Shown piece after piece: positions 9,138 to 17,619 of a DNA stretch of 64,000 nucleotides. The notes beneath the pieces were generated by a model, which was given only the letters and a program-made list of their open reading frames with translations, searched no databases and was not told the DNA's origin. This DNA comes from Desulfobacteraceae bacterium (GTDB lineage Bacteria > Desulfobacterota > Desulfobacteria > Desulfobacterales > Desulfosalsimonadaceae). Location of the stretch: positions 1 through 64,000 of the forward strand of contig JAABSH010000012.1 of NCBI GenBank assembly GCA_011390465.1. Reading direction: 5' to 3'. How positions within the stretch are numbered: the first letter of the stretch is position 1; each line of letters starts with the position of its first letter. The position numbers and the translations under genes were made by a program.

Positions 9138-11079
9138 ACGCGCCGGAAGCGCTTTTATACCGGCTGTGGAGGGGATGGTCCCGGTAGGTCCAGAAGGGCC
9201 GGTACATGGCATTCAGCACCCGGTCAAATAAAAACAGCAATAGATCGCTTGCGGGCATGGCGGTTTCAAGTTTTTGGCCGAGCATCTCATGCTGTTCCAG
9301 TTGCTGCTTCAGGCTTTCCATTGTTTTTAAAATCGTGATGATTTTTTCCCTCTGGGCCTTGGAAAGAGATGGGTCACCTTGCCCTTTTTCCCACAGAAGC
9401 CGGTGTTCAGCGGTTTTTTTCGCTGATGCCGGATAGAGTTTCCGGCCGATTTTTTTAAGCACCGGTTTGGAGTTGATCCGGTCTTTTATCATTTTTTTGA
9501 TGACGTTTTTTTCCGTTTCCAGTTCCTGTCTGAGCATTTCAACAATGGGGTCCGGAAGGGTGATGTCGATAAAACGGAATTTATCGGAATGCAGGTTCAG
9601 CTTTTTTTCACATTCCTGGGCTGCCGTGTTCCAGAAGATCCAGGATACGCTTTTCAGGGTATCTGAAAGGGATTGCTGGTCCCGGGCCGCTTTTTTCTTG
9701 ATTTCAAATATTTTCTGCATCAGTTTGGCGGTTTTTAAAAACAGAATTTTTCCTGTCGCCACATTAAACATGATGGCAATGACCGCAAACCAGTCCTGCA
9801 TGTACAGCACCCGGCAGAGCTCTTTGCCGAAAAGTTTGTAAAGATCCCGGTTTCTAAAAAGGTGATGCGGGGTCATGAACGGAAATGTGCCGGCCAGGGC
9901 CGGTTGCCGCATCCCTGAAATATCGTGGGGATGGAGGTGGACGGCGGTTTCCAGATCAATCAGCCCCAGTGAATAGGTATCGGGGTGGCTGAAAAAATAA
10001 TCTGTTCCATCAGCAGGTGCGGCAATATAAATATTATCAGGTTTGAGATCCCGAATGGCCACGTTCTGATTTCTGAGGTGATAAATCAGAAACAGGGTGT
10101 TGACCATCAGGCCTTCAATGTTTTTGCGATTGGTGTCAAAAATTTTTTTGGAGATGTATTTTTCTGAAATGCCCCGGTACTGGATGACGGCGGCTTCGTT
10201 TTCTTCCATCAGAATGTCGATGAGCTGGTTCAGATCCTGGAAAAAAATATCATCCAGCCCTTTTTCGTCTGTTTCAAGAACTTCCTCGCCCAGTTTAAGG
10301 TAAAACCACTGCTGTTTTTTGTAAGCGGGCACTGCATGGTAGTTTTCATGCTGGGGCAGCAGAATATCAATGATTTTCCCGTATTCATGATACATTCTAC
10401 TGAGTTTGAAAAATACATCGTCATACTGATGGCCGTAAAGGGCTTCAAATGCGTAAGGGTCCTCAAAAATACTGGTATTGTTCAGCATTTCCTGCTGGAT
10501 GCGGGTTTTGTCGTGAATTTTTTTGATGACCTGATTGAAAAATTCACTGCGGGTCAGGCTCATGAAAAAAACAAATCCCGGCCCGATTTTGAGATGCTTT
10601 TGAAGGTGGGAATGGGTTTTCAGCAGGTTGCTGTATTTATTTTCAAGATCAGCCGTGTCGGTTTCCGCTGTGCCGGCGGAAAACTGCAAATCCGGGATCA
10701 TGCTTAAAATCGGCGCAAGACCCGGCGACAGGCATTGGATGGCCGGGGTCAGAGAGGCGACAATATGTCGCTCATTATTGATATATTCCAGGTATTTATT
10801 GAAATCCGTAAATGGTTTGGGCGGAATTTTGATGACGAGCTGCTGATCATAGATGACTTTGTAGATGGTGCTTTTGCTTTCCACGGTTTCACCCAGCTGG
10901 CAGATGCTCATGCGCCGGGTTTGCCATTCCGTGCCGCATTGAATCCGGAGTTCATAAATTTCATCCGTATCAGCGCAAAGCAGGCGGTATTCTCCGGATC
11001 TGGCGCCGGGATTGGGATTTTCGCACTGCAGCCTGAAAATATTTAAGAAAAAATCAAGGATTTGTTCTTTTTCAGCCAT
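9127..11079 (-). CDS. Divergent eukaryotic-like protein kinase domain protein
   Basis: A 650-residue cytoplasmic protein with no recognised domain except a divergent Ser/Thr-kinase core. Around residue 340 is AIRDLKPDNIYI, matching the HRDLKPxN catalytic loop with Ile in place of His. It is followed by GLIDLETAV in the place of DFG (here DLE). A possible ATP-binding Lys lies in LVIKIPPKPF (~residue 80). Long insertions and a C-terminal helical, Lys/Gln-rich region (~530-620) are unlike standard Hanks kinases. It could be an active atypical kinase or a pseudokinase. It lies 97 bases after moaA on the same strand. Confidence 0.6.
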   Translation of the reverse strand: MAEKEQILDFFLNIFRLQCENPNPGARSGEYRLLCADTDEIYELRIQCGTEWQTRRMSICQLGETVESKSTIYKVIYDQQLVIKIPPKPFTDFNKYLEYINNERHIVASLTPAIQCLSPGLAPILSMIPDLQFSAGTAETDTADLENKYSNLLKTHSHLQKHLKIGPGFVFFMSLTRSEFFNQVIKKIHDKTRIQQEMLNNTSIFEDPYAFEALYGHQYDDVFFKLSRMYHEYGKIIDILLPQHENYHAVPAYKKQQWFYLKLGEEVLETDEKGLDDIFFQDLNQLIDILMEENEAAVIQYRGISEKYISKKIFDTNRKNIEGLMVNTLFLIYHLRNQNVAIRDLKPDNIYIAAPADGTDYFFSHPDTYSLGLIDLETAVHLHPHDISGMRQPALAGTFPFMTPHHLFRNRDLYKLFGKELCRVLYMQDWFAVIAIMFNVATGKILFLKTAKLMQKIFEIKKKAARDQQSLSDTLKSVSWIFWNTAAQECEKKLNLHSDKFRFIDITLPDPIVEMLRQELETEKNVIKKMIKDRINSKPVLKKIGRKLYPASAKKTAEHRLLWEKGQGDPSLSKAQREKIITILKTMESLKQQLEQHEMLGQKLETAMPASDLLLFLFDRVLNAMYRPFWTYRDHPLHSRYKSASGASMV

Positions 11080-11176
11080 TTTTTCGTCCTGGAAGTTCTT
11101 TTGCTGTCAAACAGACAAAGCGTTTCAGCCATTTTACTCCTATCGGAATCCGTGATCGTTTGCAAGCAGGTTTGGA

Positions 11177-12181
11177 TTACCCGCCGATGGAAACCATCTG
11201 TTCGGGCTGGGACAGGGGGGTGAGATGCTCGGGATGCTGAAACGGTTTTCGGGCCACTGCTTTCAGAAACACGGCTTTGAGATCCGCATCCAGCAGCCCG
11301 AGCCGCAGCGGGGTTTTGATGTCTTCGGCAATATCGGACAGGAGGCAGGTCAGGATATGGCCGTCCGCGGTGAGCCGCAGGCGGTTGCATTCCCGGCAGA
11401 AATGATTGCTCACCGGACTGATGAAACCGATTTCGCCGGCGGCATTTTCAAATTTATACCTTACTGCCGGGCCATCCCCCGGTGTGTGGCGCACCGGGAT
11501 CAGATTTCCCAGCGTCTGAACCCGGTGTTTGATTTCAGGAATCAGCAGGGGCGGGCCGCCGGGGGCAGCCATTTTGCCGATGGGCATCAGTTCGATAAAC
11601 CGGATGTGCAGGGGATAGGTAAGCGACAGGGCGGCAAGGGCTTCCAGTTCATTGTCATTGACCCCGCGGATGGCCACGCAGTTGATTTTGACCGGGTAAA
11701 AATTTTTTTCAAGGGCCAGTTCAATGCCGCTCCAGACCCGGTCGAATCCAGCGTATCCGGTAATTTGCGCATATTTATCCGGATTCAGGGTATCCAGGCT
11801 GATGTTCAGCCGTTTGACCCCCGCGGCTTTGATGCTGTCAATGTTTTCTTCGAGCAGTATGCCGTTGGTGGTCAGGGAGATATCCCGCAGCCCTTTGATG
11901 GCGGCAAGTTTTTCCAGAAGCCCGCAGCAATCCCTGCGCACCAGCGGCTCCCCGCCGGTGATCCGGATTTTATCAATCCCCAGGGTGATGCCGATGCGGG
12001 CAATTCGCAGAATTTCTTCATACCGCAGCACCTCTTTATGCTTCAGTTTTTTTCCGGGCAGGCGGGGGTTGCAGTAAATGCACCGGAGATTGCACCGGTC
12101 CGTGATGGAAATGCGCAGATAATTGAGGTGCCGCCGGTAGCGGTCGATAAGTTGTTGTTGCTGCAATTTTTTAAGCTCCAA
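11177..12181 (-). CDS. moaA: GTP 3',8-cyclase (molybdenum cofactor biosynthesis protein A)
   Basis: Radical SAM enzyme that, with MoaC, converts GTP to cyclic pyranopterin monophosphate. The N-terminal 4Fe-4S site is CNLRCIYC (CxxxCxxC). The second cluster comes from NHFCRECNRLRLTADGHILTC. ITGGEPLVR is the usual SAM-side motif. The C-terminus ends in a double glycine (QMVSIGG), needed in the family for radical chemistry. Length (334) is standard. It starts 13 bases after the gpgS stop and is probably in one transcript with gpgS and the peptidase. No other moa genes are in the window. Confidence 0.96.
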   Translation of the reverse strand: MELKKLQQQQLIDRYRRHLNYLRISITDRCNLRCIYCNPRLPGKKLKHKEVLRYEEILRIARIGITLGIDKIRITGGEPLVRRDCCGLLEKLAAIKGLRDISLTTNGILLEENIDSIKAAGVKRLNISLDTLNPDKYAQITGYAGFDRVWSGIELALEKNFYPVKINCVAIRGVNDNELEALAALSLTYPLHIRFIELMPIGKMAAPGGPPLLIPEIKHRVQTLGNLIPVRHTPGDGPAVRYKFENAAGEIGFISPVSNHFCRECNRLRLTADGHILTCLLSDIAEDIKTPLRLGLLDADLKAVFLKAVARKPFQHPEHLTPLSQPEQMVSIGG

Positions 12182-12194
12182 AAAGTATCGGGTA

Positions 12195-13205
12195 TCAGGC
12201 AGTCGGCGGTGTTGCTCCTGGATCGCCGGGCCGGTGTGGATAAAATTTTTCCCGGTAATCCGGTAACTGTATCATGGCCGGCCGCTCTGTGCCGGCAAAA
12301 TTAAATTTTTCCGCCTCATAATCCCCGTGGGTGAGTCTGTACTGAATCATTTCATTAAAAAGCGCGGTATTCAGCTTTATTTTTTTTTGTTTTTCAATGC
12401 GTTTTAAAAAGGTCTGGAGAATCACAAATGCCATGCGGCCCAGGGCTTTGGTATCCTGGTTGCGGTGTATCCGGCGGTCCAGATCCACCTGGGCCATGAC
12501 GTTCAATCCCCATTTTTCATAAATATCTAAAATCATGCTGGTTTCAACACCATATCCAATGGGGAAGGCAATATTTTCCAATAGCGACCGGTATCCGGCA
12601 TATTCCCCGGACAGGGGTTGGAGAATCTGGGTCAGTTCCGGAAAAAACAGGGAAAACAGCGGCCGGATCGTGAGTTCCGTGACCCGGCCCCCGCCGGTGG
12701 CCCGTATCTTCTGCTGATCCAGGGTAATGGGCCGGTCGTAAAACGCTTTGGCGTATTTGATGGGCTCATAAAGCAGCAGCGGTCCTATAAGGGCATAGGC
12801 AAATCGATGGTGGATGTTTTTGATGTCCGCATCCAGGTAAATGAGAATATCGCCGCTGGTGACAAACAGGGCTTTCCAGAGGTTTTCGCCTTTGCCGGTA
12901 TAATGGCCCATATGGGGGAGAATATCTTTTGCCGCGTACACGTCGGCCCCGTATTCCGCGGCAATATCTAAGGTGTTATCCGTAGAGCCGGAGTCCACCA
13001 CCACAATTTCATCGATCAGGGGAAATCGGGTCATGAGCTCGGATTTCATGATGATGATTTCCTTGGCAATGGTCTTTTCTTCGTTCAGGGTGGGCAGGCA
13101 CAGGGAAATGGTTACCTGCTGCTGATTTTTGGCGTGCACCAGTGCCTTGATGTCTTTAAATTCAGAATGGTGAAAGGTGTTTGATATCAGCCAGGGCTTA
13201 TTCAT
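12195..13205 (-). CDS. gpgS: Glucosyl-3-phosphoglycerate synthase (GT81 family)
   Basis: GT-A fold glycosyltransferase that makes glucosyl-3-phosphoglycerate, precursor of the compatible solute glucosylglycerate. Family motifs are LPTLNEEKTIAKEI, VVDSGSTDNTL, the GKGENLWKA loop, YLDADIKN, GGGRVTELTIRPLF and QPLSGEYAG. I start it at ATG 13205 (MNKPWLISNTFHH), which overlaps the preceding gene's GATGAATAA stop region. The track's start at 13223 is deeper inside that gene. 336 residues. No GpgP phosphatase is adjacent, so the dephosphorylation step must be encoded elsewhere. Mannosyl-3-phosphoglycerate synthase is a less likely alternative. Confidence 0.88.
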   Translation of the reverse strand: MNKPWLISNTFHHSEFKDIKALVHAKNQQQVTISLCLPTLNEEKTIAKEIIIMKSELMTRFPLIDEIVVVDSGSTDNTLDIAAEYGADVYAAKDILPHMGHYTGKGENLWKALFVTSGDILIYLDADIKNIHHRFAYALIGPLLLYEPIKYAKAFYDRPITLDQQKIRATGGGRVTELTIRPLFSLFFPELTQILQPLSGEYAGYRSLLENIAFPIGYGVETSMILDIYEKWGLNVMAQVDLDRRIHRNQDTKALGRMAFVILQTFLKRIEKQKKIKLNTALFNEMIQYRLTHGDYEAEKFNFAGTERPAMIQLPDYREKFYPHRPGDPGATPPTA

Positions 13206-14358
13206 CGCAGACCCCGCTGTCAATGGCCTTGAGAACCCCCAGAATCTGGGAAATGCCCGTGAACAAAGGCGTGATTTTCATGGAGGCGTTTTCCTTGTGC
13301 ACATTTTTCCCTTCTGTAATGCCCAGGGTGATGGCAGGGATTTTTCGGGCAAGGAAAATGGACAGTTCGGATTCACTGGAATCCGTCACCGGGTGCAGGC
13401 CTAAGGTTTTCATAACCGTTACCGTGGTTTTGACCAGGGGGTGCCGGAAACCCAGGTTGGCCGGGGTCAGGCTGCTGATAATGTCGAGCTTCAGGCTGAC
13501 ATGGTGTTCATGGCCGATGCCGCTTACAATATCCTTGATTTCCGAATGCATCCGACGGACCATGTGTTCACTGTCGCTCTGGATTTCAAAACCCAGCCGG
13601 GCATCATAGGCAATGACCCCGTGTTTGAACCCGCCGTTGATTTTTCCAATGATGATCCGGGAAAGCGGACGCTGGGGCAGCTCCATGGTCAGGATTTCAT
13701 CAATCACCTTGTTTAAAATGATAATGGCGTTGGGTTTGTAGCGGTGTTCCCAGCCGTTGGTTGCCGTGACATTGCAGATGATTTCCCCCCGGATAATGCC
13801 TTCGGAATAATAACTCAGCCGGCCCAGTTCTTCCCCTTCCATGATAACGGCGCCCCGGATGGGGCCATTCCAGGTGTCGATAAGATGCTTGATGCCCTGG
13901 AGGTTGCCTTTGCCGATGGATTGGGGGACGCCGGCCAGCACGATATCGGATTCGAATTTAAGGTTCAGGTGCCGGCAGATGACCGGCAGGGAGGCAAGTA
14001 CGCCCACGCTCACGGAATTGTCCAGAATACCTGGGCCGGTAATGGTATTTTTGGTGATCACATAATTGTGATCAATTTCCGCACTCATAAAGGTGTCCAT
14101 GTGGGCCACCACAAAAATCGGGGGCCGGGTCCCGTCTGAAGTACCCCGGATGATGCCGGTGGGGATATTGAAGTCCGCGGTGGCGCAGTAGTCGGCCTGG
14201 GCGTCTGCCAGACGTTCCAGAAAGATTTCAATCCGGGCGGCTTCATGATGGGTGGGTGCGGGAACCTGACCGATCAGCAGGATATTGGAAATAATCACTT
14301 CCTGAATATCCTTGATCTGATTGACAAATCCGGGCAGTTTTTTCAGGATAGCCTTCAT
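13198..14358 (-). CDS. M20/M42-type metallopeptidase
   Basis: Zinc-dependent peptidase-like protein (386 aa). VVAHMDTF holds a metal-binding His-x-Asp, GPGILDNSVSVGVLASL carries the bridging Asp, and MEGEELGRLSY carries the catalytic and metal-binding Glu residues. The C-terminal SSESELSIF and HKENASMKI segments complete the domain. It could act as an aminopeptidase or as an amidohydrolase/deacylase; substrate unknown. Its stop overlaps the start of gpgS, so the two are translationally coupled, though no functional link is known to me. It starts 42 bases after the cobA-hemD stop. Confidence 0.82.
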   Translation of the reverse strand: MKAILKKLPGFVNQIKDIQEVIISNILLIGQVPAPTHHEAARIEIFLERLADAQADYCATADFNIPTGIIRGTSDGTRPPIFVVAHMDTFMSAEIDHNYVITKNTITGPGILDNSVSVGVLASLPVICRHLNLKFESDIVLAGVPQSIGKGNLQGIKHLIDTWNGPIRGAVIMEGEELGRLSYYSEGIIRGEIICNVTATNGWEHRYKPNAIIILNKVIDEILTMELPQRPLSRIIIGKINGGFKHGVIAYDARLGFEIQSDSEHMVRRMHSEIKDIVSGIGHEHHVSLKLDIISSLTPANLGFRHPLVKTTVTVMKTLGLHPVTDSSESELSIFLARKIPAITLGITEGKNVHKENASMKITPLFTGISQILGVLKAIDSGVCDE

Positions 14359-14400
14359 GATGCTATCATATCACCAAACCCACTGCATGGGGAATGTTTT

Positions 14401-15915
14401 TTACGCGTAATAGTGTATAATCGCCTCGCACAGCCCGGGAATGGTGTAGGTGGCGGCTTCAACATGCACGGTGAACCCGTTTTTTTGCGCGGTTTCAGTG
14501 GTAATGGGACCGATGGACGCGATGGTCACGTTTTCCAGAAGGGAGTTAAATTTCTCCGGCGGCAGGAGACTTTTGAAGTTCGTGACTGTGGAGGAGCTGG
14601 TAAAGGTAATCAGGTCAATTTTGTTGTCTTCCAGTTCCCGGATCAGCGGGGCCGCGTTGTTTATGTCTTTCACAGTATGATAGGCCGCGATTTCATCAAC
14701 TGCGGCCCCCATTTTGGCAAGTTCAGCCGGCAGGACCGGCCGGGCTTCGGCGGCCCGGGGCAGCAGCACCCGGTTTCCGGCAATGGATTCACTGGCAAAG
14801 GCTTCCACAATGGATTCGGCCCGGAAATTTTTCGGCAGAATATCGGTATTGATTCCGTAAGATTTTAATTTTTCAGCAGTCACCGGCCCGATACACGCGG
14901 TTTTGAGATTTCCCAGGGCCCGGGCGTCTTTTCCCTTTTCCAGCAGCCGGTTGAAAAAAAACAGCACCCCGTTGACGCTGGTGAAAATAATCCAGTCATA
15001 GGTGGATAGATTGTCGATGGCGGCATCTAATTTGGAAAAATCCGTTGGGGCCACGGTTTTGATCACCGGGTATTCCAGGCAGCGGGCCCCCAGATCTGTA
15101 AGCCGGGCAATCATGTCGCTGGCCTGGGCCCGGGCCCGGGTCACCACAATATTTTTCCCGAACAGGGGCCGGTTTTCAAACCATTTCATTTTTTCCCGCA
15201 GCCCGATTACCTCTCCGACAACAATGATGCAGGGAGCTTTTAACCCGGCGGCCCGGACATTTTCCACAATGGTGTCAAGGGTGCCGGTGACGGTCTGCTG
15301 TCGCGTGGTAGTGCCCCAGCGCACCAGCGCGGCCGGGGTTTCTGGGGCCATGTGATTTTCCAGAAGCCGCCCCGCAATATGGGAGAGATTTTTTACCCCC
15401 ATGAGAAAGACCAGCGTGCCGCCGGTGGCTGCAAGCCCTTTCCAGTTGATGGAAGAGTCGGGTTTGCCCGGGTCTTCATGGCCGGTGATAAAGGTCACGG
15501 TGGAGGTAAATTTTCGGTGGGTCAGGGGGATGCCGGCATAGGCCGGCGCGGCAATGGCGGATGTGACGCCGGGCACCACTTCAAAGTCCAGGCCTTCCGC
15601 CACCAGGGCCTCGATTTCCTCGCCGCCCCGGCCGAAAATAAACGGATCGCCGCCTTTGAGCCGGGCCACAACATGTCCCTGGCGCGCTTTTTCCACCAGC
15701 AGAGCATTGATCCGGTCCTGGGTCATGGTATGATCCCCGCCTTTTTTTCCGGCGTAAATCAGTTCCGCATCCGGCCGGGCGTATTGGAGCAGTTCGTCCG
15801 CTGCCAGGTAATCATAGACCACCACATCGGCTGTTTCAATGCAGGTTTTTCCTTTTAAGGTGAGCAGGCCCGTATCACCGGGGCCGGCGCCTACCAGAAA
15901 GACTTTTCCGTTCAT
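14401..15915 (-). CDS. cobA-hemD: Fused uroporphyrinogen-III C-methyltransferase / uroporphyrinogen-III synthase
   Basis: 504-residue fusion. Residues ~1-245 are SUMT (SAM-dependent methylation of uroporphyrinogen III to precorrin-2): VFLVGAGPGDTGLLTLKG, RLKGGDPFIFGRGGEE, VVPGVTSAIAAPAYAGIPLTH. Residues ~250-504 are HemD (cyclising hydroxymethylbilane to uroporphyrinogen III): GKNIVVTRARAQ, DWIIFTSVNGV, DLITFTSSSTVTNF, IGPITTETAQKNG. Joining the two puts production and first methylation of the siroheme, cobalamin and heme d1 precursor in one chain, a known arrangement in anaerobes. The start ATG directly abuts the TAA of the zinc-ribbon gene (TAAATG). Confidence 0.96.
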   Translation of the reverse strand: MNGKVFLVGAGPGDTGLLTLKGKTCIETADVVVYDYLAADELLQYARPDAELIYAGKKGGDHTMTQDRINALLVEKARQGHVVARLKGGDPFIFGRGGEEIEALVAEGLDFEVVPGVTSAIAAPAYAGIPLTHRKFTSTVTFITGHEDPGKPDSSINWKGLAATGGTLVFLMGVKNLSHIAGRLLENHMAPETPAALVRWGTTTRQQTVTGTLDTIVENVRAAGLKAPCIIVVGEVIGLREKMKWFENRPLFGKNIVVTRARAQASDMIARLTDLGARCLEYPVIKTVAPTDFSKLDAAIDNLSTYDWIIFTSVNGVLFFFNRLLEKGKDARALGNLKTACIGPVTAEKLKSYGINTDILPKNFRAESIVEAFASESIAGNRVLLPRAAEARPVLPAELAKMGAAVDEIAAYHTVKDINNAAPLIRELEDNKIDLITFTSSSTVTNFKSLLPPEKFNSLLENVTIASIGPITTETAQKNGFTVHVEAATYTIPGLCEAIIHYYA

Positions 15916-16146
15916 TTAGACCCCGCACCCGGCACAGTTGGACGCGGTACAGCCGGCGCAGGACGCGGCCCCGGCGGAACTGCTCACGGTTTCACCGCCA
16001 CTGCCTTTGCTGATGAACCCGCACGCGGACATAACCCGCGTTACGGTTGCGCTGTTACAGTCCGGGCAGGCCGGCCGGTCCTTGCCCATGACCAGCATTT
16101 CAAATTTTTTATTGCATTTGTCGCATTTATATTCATAGATCGGCAT
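15916..16146 (-). CDS. FmdB-type zinc ribbon protein
   Basis: Small 76-residue regulatory-type zinc ribbon (FmdB family). It begins MPIYEYKCDKCNKKFE, with a second CxxC in RPACPDCNS giving a four-Cys zinc site. A Gly/Ser linker leads to a Cys-rich tail (SCAGCTASNCAGCGV) typical of Desulfobacterota members. Function is unproven; the family was named from an amidase/formamidase regulator. It precedes cobA-hemD with no gap. An AGGAG-like site (AAAAGAGGAGCAC) lies just upstream. Confidence 0.9.
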   Translation of the reverse strand: MPIYEYKCDKCNKKFEMLVMGKDRPACPDCNSATVTRVMSACGFISKGSGGETVSSSAGAASCAGCTASNCAGCGV

Positions 16147-16276
16147 TTTAGTGCTCCTCTTTTATAACGCTTCGCCAAATCCCTGTTTAAAAAATGTTAG
16201 TCTTTAGCGTATTTGTGTTGCAATGTAAATAAAATAACGCTTGTGCGCGGTTGGGATCAGGCCTGCGGCGGCGCAA

Positions 16277-17617
16277 TTAATCCGCAGAAGGGGCCGGGGC
16301 GTTCTGGAGCGTTTTAAGCGTGGCCGCGATTTCTTCGTCTGCGTCATACCCCAGTTCTCCTGCTTTTTGAAATTCGGCGAGGGCCTCCTCCAGGCGGTTT
16401 CGCCTGCGGTAGAGCCGGCCAAGCCGGTATCGGAAAAGGCCGTTTTCCGGGGCCATTTCACTTCCCTGAAGGCAGAACATGAGGGCGATGTCCGCGTTTT
16501 TTTCCTGGATTTCGTATAAATATCCCAGCGCGGACAGGGCATGGGCGTCTTCAGGATTTTGTTTCAGCGCGGTTTTATAGGCCGTGACCGCATCGGTGAT
16601 CCGGTCCGTGGCCGTATAAATATCCCCCAGCAGCCGGAACGTGGCCGCGGACTGAGGGTTCAGGGCCGCGGCTTTTTCAAGGCAGTCTCCGGCTTTCTCG
16701 ATCTGGTTGAGTTCCTGATAAATCCTTCCGGTCTGAAACGCCAGTTCAAAAATCGTGTCATCAATTTGTGCTGCTTTTTGAAAATATTCCAGGGCGAGCC
16801 CATATTCTTTTTTCAGAAAATGAACATATCCGGCATTGTAGACGGCCATGTTTTCTTCCGGGGCCAGGCGGATGGCGGTTTTGAATTCAGACAGGGCGTT
16901 TTCCAGGTCTTCCTTGATACCGTAGCACACCCCCAGGCTGTTGTGGACATTGGCATTGGTTTCATCCAGTTTCAGGGCCAGGTAATATTCATTCATGGCC
17001 CCTTCCAGATCGCCGGCCTGATAAAATTTGTCGCCGCTGATGTTGAGGCTGACGGAATCAAATGCCACGCAGCTGTCCGGGCCGAAAAATGCCGCATGAT
17101 CCAGGGCCTTGTGCGCATTTTCAAGGATTTTGTCTTTCCCGTAAGCCAGGGTGGGGTAAAGGGCAATGCCGGTGGATACGGTTTCAGCACATTTTTGCGA
17201 AAACCGGGATTTTATTTTTTTGACAAGTTCAACACAGACGGGTTCATCCGCGCCGGCAAAAAAACCGCCTGCCGTGGCATGATCCAATATCCCCCAGAGG
17301 CCGGAAGTTTCTTTGCAAACCGCGTCAACGGCACCCGCAAGGGCAGCCATGACTTCTGCGGGGTTGATGACATAATGACTCTCGTCCAGCCGGATCAGGA
17401 CGGCGCTGAAAGTTTTTGTGTCCGCCAGAAAATCCATGGCCGCGTCAAGAAAATCATTTTCCACCAGCAGGCCGGGAAATTGTTTTGCAAGCGCTGCGGC
17501 GGCAAGGGCCGGAGACGGGGCTTCCTGCAGGGAAACATCAGCCGTCTCAGCACCGGAAAATAAAAACTGCTGATGGGAAAACCGGCTTCGATGAAGGTTT
17601 TCGGTGAGTTGTGTCAT
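16277..17617 (-). CDS. Degenerate GGDEF plus TPR repeat protein
   Basis: 446 residues, cytoplasmic. Residues ~25-200 look like a worn GGDEF domain: AVLIRLDESHYV, ATAGGFFAGAD where GGDEF would be, STGIALYPTLAYGKDKIL (cf. SIGIA.YP) and ALDHAAFFGPDS. No catalytic signature remains, so it is probably only a nucleotide-binding or structural domain. From ~205 on there are about six TPR units (for example AHALSALGYLYEIQEK and NVHNSLGVCYGIKEDLENAL), expected to mediate protein contacts. It begins two bases after the selA stop with an AAAGG-like site inside selA, so the two are co-transcribed. Partner and function unknown. Confidence 0.8.
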   Translation of the reverse strand: MTQLTENLHRSRFSHQQFLFSGAETADVSLQEAPSPALAAAALAKQFPGLLVENDFLDAAMDFLADTKTFSAVLIRLDESHYVINPAEVMAALAGAVDAVCKETSGLWGILDHATAGGFFAGADEPVCVELVKKIKSRFSQKCAETVSTGIALYPTLAYGKDKILENAHKALDHAAFFGPDSCVAFDSVSLNISGDKFYQAGDLEGAMNEYYLALKLDETNANVHNSLGVCYGIKEDLENALSEFKTAIRLAPEENMAVYNAGYVHFLKKEYGLALEYFQKAAQIDDTIFELAFQTGRIYQELNQIEKAGDCLEKAAALNPQSAATFRLLGDIYTATDRITDAVTAYKTALKQNPEDAHALSALGYLYEIQEKNADIALMFCLQGSEMAPENGLFRYRLGRLYRRRNRLEEALAEFQKAGELGYDADEEIAATLKTLQNAPAPSAD

Positions 17618-17619
17618 AA

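Noticed and set aside
11225-12304. 359-residue + strand ORF opposite moaA
   Set aside because: Antisense shadow of a secure radical SAM gene.
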